Below are positions 60,160 through 64,000 of a DNA stretch of 64,000 nucleotides, one piece after another. Location: positions 3,100,001 to 3,164,000 of the forward strand of contig NZ_JARVZZ010000001.1 in the NCBI RefSeq assembly GCF_029846115.1. The letters run 5' to 3'. The DNA comes from Serratia marcescens. GTDB lineage: Bacteria; Pseudomonadota; Gammaproteobacteria; Enterobacterales; Enterobacteriaceae. Both the position numbers and the translations under genes were made by a program. Each line of letters begins with the position of its first letter. Position 1 is the first letter of the stretch. The notes under the pieces were generated by a model. That model made no database searches. It was not told where the DNA came from and saw only the letters and a list, made by a program, of their open reading frames with translations.

Positions 60160-63100
60160 ATGATCCCACAGATTTCTCAGGCGCCCGGCCTCGTTCAACG
60201 GGTGCTCGACTTTTTGGAAGCACTGAAGCAAAACGGATTCAACGGCGATACCGCCACCAGCTATGCCGACCGGCTGACGATGGCCACCGACAACAGCATT
60301 TATCAGCTGTTGCCCGATGCGGTGGTGTTCCCCCGTTCCACCGCCGACGTGGCGCTGATCGCCCGTCTGGCCGGGGAAGAGCGATTCAATACGCTGACCT
60401 TCAGCCCGCGCGGCGGCGGCACCGGCACCAACGGCCAGTCGCTCAATACCGGTATCGTGGTCGATATGTCGCGACATATGAACCGCATTCTGGAGATCAA
60501 CGTCGAACAAGGCTGGGTAAAAGTCGAAGCCGGGGTGATCAAGGATCAGCTGAATCAATACCTGCGGCCGTTCGGCTACTTCTTCTCGCCGGAACTGTCC
60601 ACCAGCAACCGTGCCACGCTGGGCGGCATGATCAACACCGACGCCTCCGGCCAGGGCTCGCTGGTGTATGGCAAAACCTCCGATCACGTGTTGGGCCTGC
60701 GGGCGGTGCTGCTGGGCGGTGAGATGATCGACACCCGCGCCATGCCGACGGCGCTGGCGGAAACGATTGCTCTGGAAGAGACCGTCGAAGGGCGCATCTA
60801 CCGCACGGTGCTGAACCGCTGCCGCGAGCAGCGCGCGCTGATCCTGGAGAAATTCCCCAAGCTCAACCGCTTCCTCACCGGTTACGATCTGCGCCACGTG
60901 CTGAGCGACGATCTGCAAACCTTCGATTTGACGCGCATCCTGACCGGCGCCGAAGGCACGCTGGCGTTTATTACCGAAGCGCGGCTGGACATCACGCCGC
61001 TGCCGAAAGTGCGCCGCCTGGTCAACGTGAAATACGACTCCTTCGACTCGGCGCTGCGCAATGCGCCCTTTATGGTCGAAGCCAAGGCGCTGTCGGTGGA
61101 AACCATCGATTCCAAGGTGCTGAACCTGGCGCGTGAAGACATCGTTTGGCACTCGGTGAACGAACTGATCGCCGACGTGCCGGATAAAGAGATGCTCGGT
61201 CTGAACATCGTCGAGTTCGCCGGCGACGATCGGGTGCTGATCGACGGCCAGATGGAAACCCTGTGTCAACGGCTGGACGAATTGATCGCGCAGCGGCAGG
61301 GCGGCGTGATCGGTTACCAAATCTGCGGCGATCTGGTGGGCATCGAGCGTATTTACAACATGCGCAAGAAGGCGGTTGGGCTGCTGGGCAACGCCAAAGG
61401 GCGCGCCAAGCCGATTCCGTTCGCCGAGGACACCTGCGTGCCGCCGCAACACCTGGCGGACTATATCGTTGAATTCCGTGAACTGCTCGACGATCACAAC
61501 CTGAGCTACGGCATGTTCGGCCACGTCGACGCCGGGGTGCTGCACGTGCGCCCGGCGCTCGACATGTGCGACCCGCAGCAGGAGGTGCTGATGAAGCAGA
61601 TCTCCGATCAGGTGGTGGCGCTGACCGCCAAATATGGCGGCCTGCTGTGGGGTGAACACGGCAAGGGTTTCCGCGCGCAATACAGCCCTGAATTCTTCGG
61701 GGAAACGCTGTATGAGGAGCTGTGCCGCATCAAGGCGGCGTTCGATCCGGATAACCGCCTGAATCCGGGCAAGATCTGTTCGCCGCTGGCGGTGGATGCG
61801 CCGATGATGCAGGTGGACGCAGTCAAACGCGGCACCTTCGATCGCCAGATCCCGGTCGAGGTGCGCACCTCGTTCCGCGGCGCGCTGGAGTGTAACGGCA
61901 ACGGCCTGTGCTTCAACTTCGACGTGCGCAGCCCGATGTGCCCGTCGATGAAAATCAGCGGCAACCGCATTCATTCACCGAAAGGGCGGGCGACGCTGGT
62001 GCGCGAGTGGCTGCGTCTGTTGGCCGAGCAGGGCGTCGATCCGCTGGCGCTGGAGAAACAGCTGCCGCAGCAGCACCTCAGCTTGCGCAGCCTGATCGAA
62101 AAGACCCGCAACAGCTGGCATGCCGGCAAGGGCGAGTACGACTTCTCGCACGAAGTGAAAGAGGCGATGTCCGGCTGCCTGGCCTGTAAGGCCTGTTCAA
62201 CCCAGTGCCCGATCAAGATTGACGTGCCGGGATTCCGTTCGCGCTTCCTGCAGCTCTACCACACTCGCTATTTGCGCCCGGTGAGCGACTACATGGTCGC
62301 CGGCGTAGAGAGCTATACCCCGTTGATGGCCCGCGCGCCGAAGGTGTTCAACTTCTTCTTCCGCCAGCCGTGGCTGCGGGAGATGAGCCGCAACGCCATC
62401 GGCATGGTCGATCTGCCGCTGCTGTCCAGCCCGACGCTGCGCCAGCAACTGTCCGGCCACCGCGCGACCACGCTGACGCTGGAGCAGTTGGAAGGGCTGA
62501 GCGCCGAGCAGCGCGCAGAGCACGTGCTGATCGTCCAGGATCCGTTTACCAGCTATTACGACGCCAAAGTGGTGGCGGACTTTGTCCGGCTGGTGGAGAA
62601 GCTTGGCTATAAACCGGTGCTGCTGCCGTTCTCGCCAAACGGCAAGGCGCAGCATGTGAAAGGTTTCCTGACGCGGTTCGCCCGCACCGCGCGCAAAACC
62701 GCCGATTTCCTCAACCGCGTGGCGCAGCTCGATATGCCGCTGGTGGGTGTTGATCCGGCGCTGGTGCTGTGCTACCGCGACGAATACCGCGAGATCCTCG
62801 GTGCCGAACGCGGCGATTTTCAGGTGCAGCTGGTGCATGAATGGTTGCAACAGCGGATCGCGGATCGCGCCGAACAGCCGGCGACCGGCGAGCCGTGGTA
62901 TCTGTTCGGTCACTGCACCGAAACCACCGCGCTGCCGGCCAGCGGCCAACAGTGGGCGGCGATCTTCGCCCGCTTCGGCGCCAAACTGGAGAACGTCAGC
63001 GTTGGCTGCTGCGGCATGGCGGGCACTTACGGGCATGAAGCCAAGAACCTGCAAAACTCGCTCGGCATTTATGAGCTATCATGGCATCCGACGCTGCAGC

Positions 63101-63216
63101 GTTTGCCGCGGCAGCGCTGCCTGGCGACCGGTTATTCCTGCCGCAGCCAGGTGAAACGCATCGAGGGCAATGGCGTGCGTCACCCATTACAGGCACTTCT
63201 GGAGATGATTGAGTGA
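60160..63216 (+). CDS. ydiJ: FAD-linked oxidase/iron-sulfur protein YdiJ, D-2-hydroxyglutarate dehydrogenase type
   Basis: Large single-chain dehydrogenase of 1018 residues, the same length as E. coli YdiJ, which is reported to oxidise D-2-hydroxyglutarate. In order: a PCMH FAD-binding domain (about 45-270, with SPRGGGTGTNGQSLN), the FAD-oxidase C-terminal domain with FGHVDAGVLHVRP and WGEHGKGFRAQYSPEFFG, a ferredoxin-type region with CLACKACSTQCPIKID, and a CCG-type domain with GHCTETTA and CCGMAGTYGHE. The last may bind further metal centres and pass electrons to the quinone pool. menI overlaps its stop. Confidence 0.94.
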   Translation: MIPQISQAPGLVQRVLDFLEALKQNGFNGDTATSYADRLTMATDNSIYQLLPDAVVFPRSTADVALIARLAGEERFNTLTFSPRGGGTGTNGQSLNTGIVVDMSRHMNRILEINVEQGWVKVEAGVIKDQLNQYLRPFGYFFSPELSTSNRATLGGMINTDASGQGSLVYGKTSDHVLGLRAVLLGGEMIDTRAMPTALAETIALEETVEGRIYRTVLNRCREQRALILEKFPKLNRFLTGYDLRHVLSDDLQTFDLTRILTGAEGTLAFITEARLDITPLPKVRRLVNVKYDSFDSALRNAPFMVEAKALSVETIDSKVLNLAREDIVWHSVNELIADVPDKEMLGLNIVEFAGDDRVLIDGQMETLCQRLDELIAQRQGGVIGYQICGDLVGIERIYNMRKKAVGLLGNAKGRAKPIPFAEDTCVPPQHLADYIVEFRELLDDHNLSYGMFGHVDAGVLHVRPALDMCDPQQEVLMKQISDQVVALTAKYGGLLWGEHGKGFRAQYSPEFFGETLYEELCRIKAAFDPDNRLNPGKICSPLAVDAPMMQVDAVKRGTFDRQIPVEVRTSFRGALECNGNGLCFNFDVRSPMCPSMKISGNRIHSPKGRATLVREWLRLLAEQGVDPLALEKQLPQQHLSLRSLIEKTRNSWHAGKGEYDFSHEVKEAMSGCLACKACSTQCPIKIDVPGFRSRFLQLYHTRYLRPVSDYMVAGVESYTPLMARAPKVFNFFFRQPWLREMSRNAIGMVDLPLLSSPTLRQQLSGHRATTLTLEQLEGLSAEQRAEHVLIVQDPFTSYYDAKVVADFVRLVEKLGYKPVLLPFSPNGKAQHVKGFLTRFARTARKTADFLNRVAQLDMPLVGVDPALVLCYRDEYREILGAERGDFQVQLVHEWLQQRIADRAEQPATGEPWYLFGHCTETTALPASGQQWAAIFARFGAKLENVSVGCCGMAGTYGHEAKNLQNSLGIYELSWHPTLQRLPRQRCLATGYSCRSQVKRIEGNGVRHPLQALLEMIE

Positions 63217-63629
63217 AATTGTGGAAACGTGAAACATCGCTGGAGCAGCTGAACCGCGCCGGCGACGGCTGCATGGTCAGCCATGTGGGCATCGAGTTTA
63301 CCCAACTGGGCGAGGATTTCCTCGAGGCCACCATGCCGGTCGACGGCCGCACCCGGCAGCCGTTCGGGCTGTTGCACGGCGGGGCGTCGGTGGTGCTGGC
63401 GGAATCGATGGGATCGATGGCCGGTTACCTGTGCAGCGAAGGCGAGCAGAAAGTGGTGGGGCTGGAGATCAACGCCAACCACCTGCGCGCGGTATTCGAT
63501 GGTCAGGTGCGCGGGGTGTGTCGCGCACTGCACGTCGGCCGTCGCCATCAGGTGTGGCAAATCGAGATCTTCGACGCGCGCGATCGGTTGTGCTGCACCT
63601 CGCGTCTGACCACGGCGGTCATCGACTGA
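63213..63629 (+). CDS. menI: 1,4-dihydroxy-2-naphthoyl-CoA hydrolase MenI (YdiI)
   Basis: Hotdog-fold thioesterase releasing 1,4-dihydroxy-2-naphthoate for menaquinone synthesis. GTG 63213 overlaps the ydiJ stop (GTGA), giving 138 residues starting MKLWKRETSLEQLN. The catalytic region QPFGLLHGGASVVLAESMGS with its Glu is intact, and the end (HQVWQIEIFDARDRLCCTSRLTT) matches E. coli YdiI. Co-translation with ydiJ is likely. Confidence 0.95.
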   Translation: MKLWKRETSLEQLNRAGDGCMVSHVGIEFTQLGEDFLEATMPVDGRTRQPFGLLHGGASVVLAESMGSMAGYLCSEGEQKVVGLEINANHLRAVFDGQVRGVCRALHVGRRHQVWQIEIFDARDRLCCTSRLTTAVID

Positions 63630-63642
63630 TTCCCGCCGGTTT

Positions 63643-63663
63643 CCGCAGGCGATCGGCCTGCGG
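63643..63663. terminator. Terminator between menI and the edge ORF
   Basis: CCGCAGGC-GATCG-GCCTGCGG, an 8-bp perfect stem between convergent genes; AGCCTTTCGCTTT follows on the plus strand. Confidence 0.7.
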
Positions 63664-63674
63664 AGCCTTTCGCT

Positions 63675-64000
63675 TTACAGCTGAAACGGCACGCGTTTGA
63701 CGAAGTCCTTCTGAAACGCGTTCGCCTTCTCCCAGGTGCCTTCCATTGCATATTTTTGGCAGATCAGCGTCAGCGTGTGGCGGGCGAAGTGGTAGCTTTG
63801 CACCCGAAACAGCTGGCAGCGCTGCAGGTTGTTGATTTCGACGATCAGCCGGTTATGCAGCTTGCTGAGCGCGTGCAGATAGCTGTCGTCGTCGCCGTTT
63901 TCCAGGCACAGATTGGCCATGGTGAGGCTGACGCTGTTGTACCGCTTCAGGTGGTCGATATTGCATTCCGGGCGCCGCAGCGCCGCTTCGGCCATGTAAA
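63675..64000 (-). CDS. Unrecognised helical protein, possibly cut by the window edge
   Basis: Frame of at least 106 residues (Met at 63995) that stays open to the edge, so the true start may lie beyond it. The sequence is soluble and helix-rich, with NSVSLTMANLCLENGDDDSY, LHNRLIVEINNLQRCQLF and a C-terminal WEKANAFQKDFVKRVPFQL. It has several Cys residues but no metal motif. I do not recognise the family; it is not the short YdiH that follows menI in E. coli. Codon use fits the host and the position behind a convergent terminator supports a real gene. Confidence 0.6.
   Translation of the reverse strand, partial: YMAEAALRRPECNIDHLKRYNSVSLTMANLCLENGDDDSYLHALSKLHNRLIVEINNLQRCQLFRVQSYHFARHTLTLICQKYAMEGTWEKANAFQKDFVKRVPFQL

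Noticed and set aside
60148..61974. A 608-codon minus-strand frame opposite ydiJ
   Set aside because: Antisense shadow of a strongly conserved enzyme; His/Gln/Arg-rich with no family features.

Overview
The window reads as chromosomal DNA of an enteric gammaproteobacterium, most likely Serratia (S. marcescens or a close relative). The evidence is high coding GC, protein sequences close to but clearly distinct from E. coli, a complete heme-uptake cluster, a membrane gluconate 2-dehydrogenase and a SitABCD system. No tRNA, rRNA, insertion sequence, prophage or CRISPR array was seen. The backbone follows the E. coli order tcyP-ydjM-hxpB-yniB-yniA ... thrS-infC-rpmI-rplT-pheM-pheS-pheT-ihfA-btuC-btuE-btuD-nlpC-ydiV-ydiU-ydiE-aroH-ppsR-ppsA-rprA-ydiK-ydiJ-menI, interrupted by blocks absent from that E. 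coli region.

Layout. 1-1.7 kb: the end of a 2-aminoethylphosphonate degradation operon (phnW, phnX). 1.7-7.9 kb: cystine carrier tcyP, LexA-box gene ydjM, sugar-phosphatase hxpB, a membrane protein fusing an HdeD-like domain to a permuted papain-like domain, yniB and the ketoamine kinase yniA. 8.1-12.9 kb: a Fur-box sitABCD Mn/Fe importer, a GhoS-like protein with no GhoT beside it, and the lytic transglycosylase emtA. 13.2-17.1 kb: a three-subunit gluconate 2-dehydrogenase behind a GntR-like operator. 17.3-23 kb: an amino-acid transporter, an unpartnered Fur-box binding protein, marC and two uncharacterised membrane proteins.

23-30.6 kb: the translation cluster with its RNA control elements: the tRNA-mimic thrS operator, the ATT start of infC, a hairpin before rpmI, the pheM leader and attenuator, then ihfA. 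30.7-34.1 kb: a tiny lipoprotein, a DUF2502 protein and btuCED. 34.3-41.9 kb: the arnBCADTEF lipid A modification operon behind a PmrA-like box. 42-46.5 kb: nlpC, lplA, a YdiV-like EAL protein and selO. 46.5-52.7 kb: hemP-hemR-hmuSTUV on the minus strand behind a Fur box. 52.8-63.6 kb: a glutathione peroxidase, aroH, ppsR diverging from Cra-box ppsA, the sRNA rprA with an RcsB box, ydiK, ydiJ and menI. An unrecognised ORF runs off the right edge.

Themes. Metal acquisition appears three times with Fur-like sites (sit, the lone binding protein, hem). Envelope stress and maintenance appear in arn, rprA, emtA, nlpC and the HdeD fusion. Gluconate oxidation in the periplasm and PEP synthesis carry operators for GntR-like and Cra regulators. 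Three otherwise intact enzymes have altered catalytic motifs: YniA (Asp to Asn), BtuE (FPCNQF to FPSNEF) and the YdiV-like protein (AEGVE to VGGIE while keeping DDFGSG).
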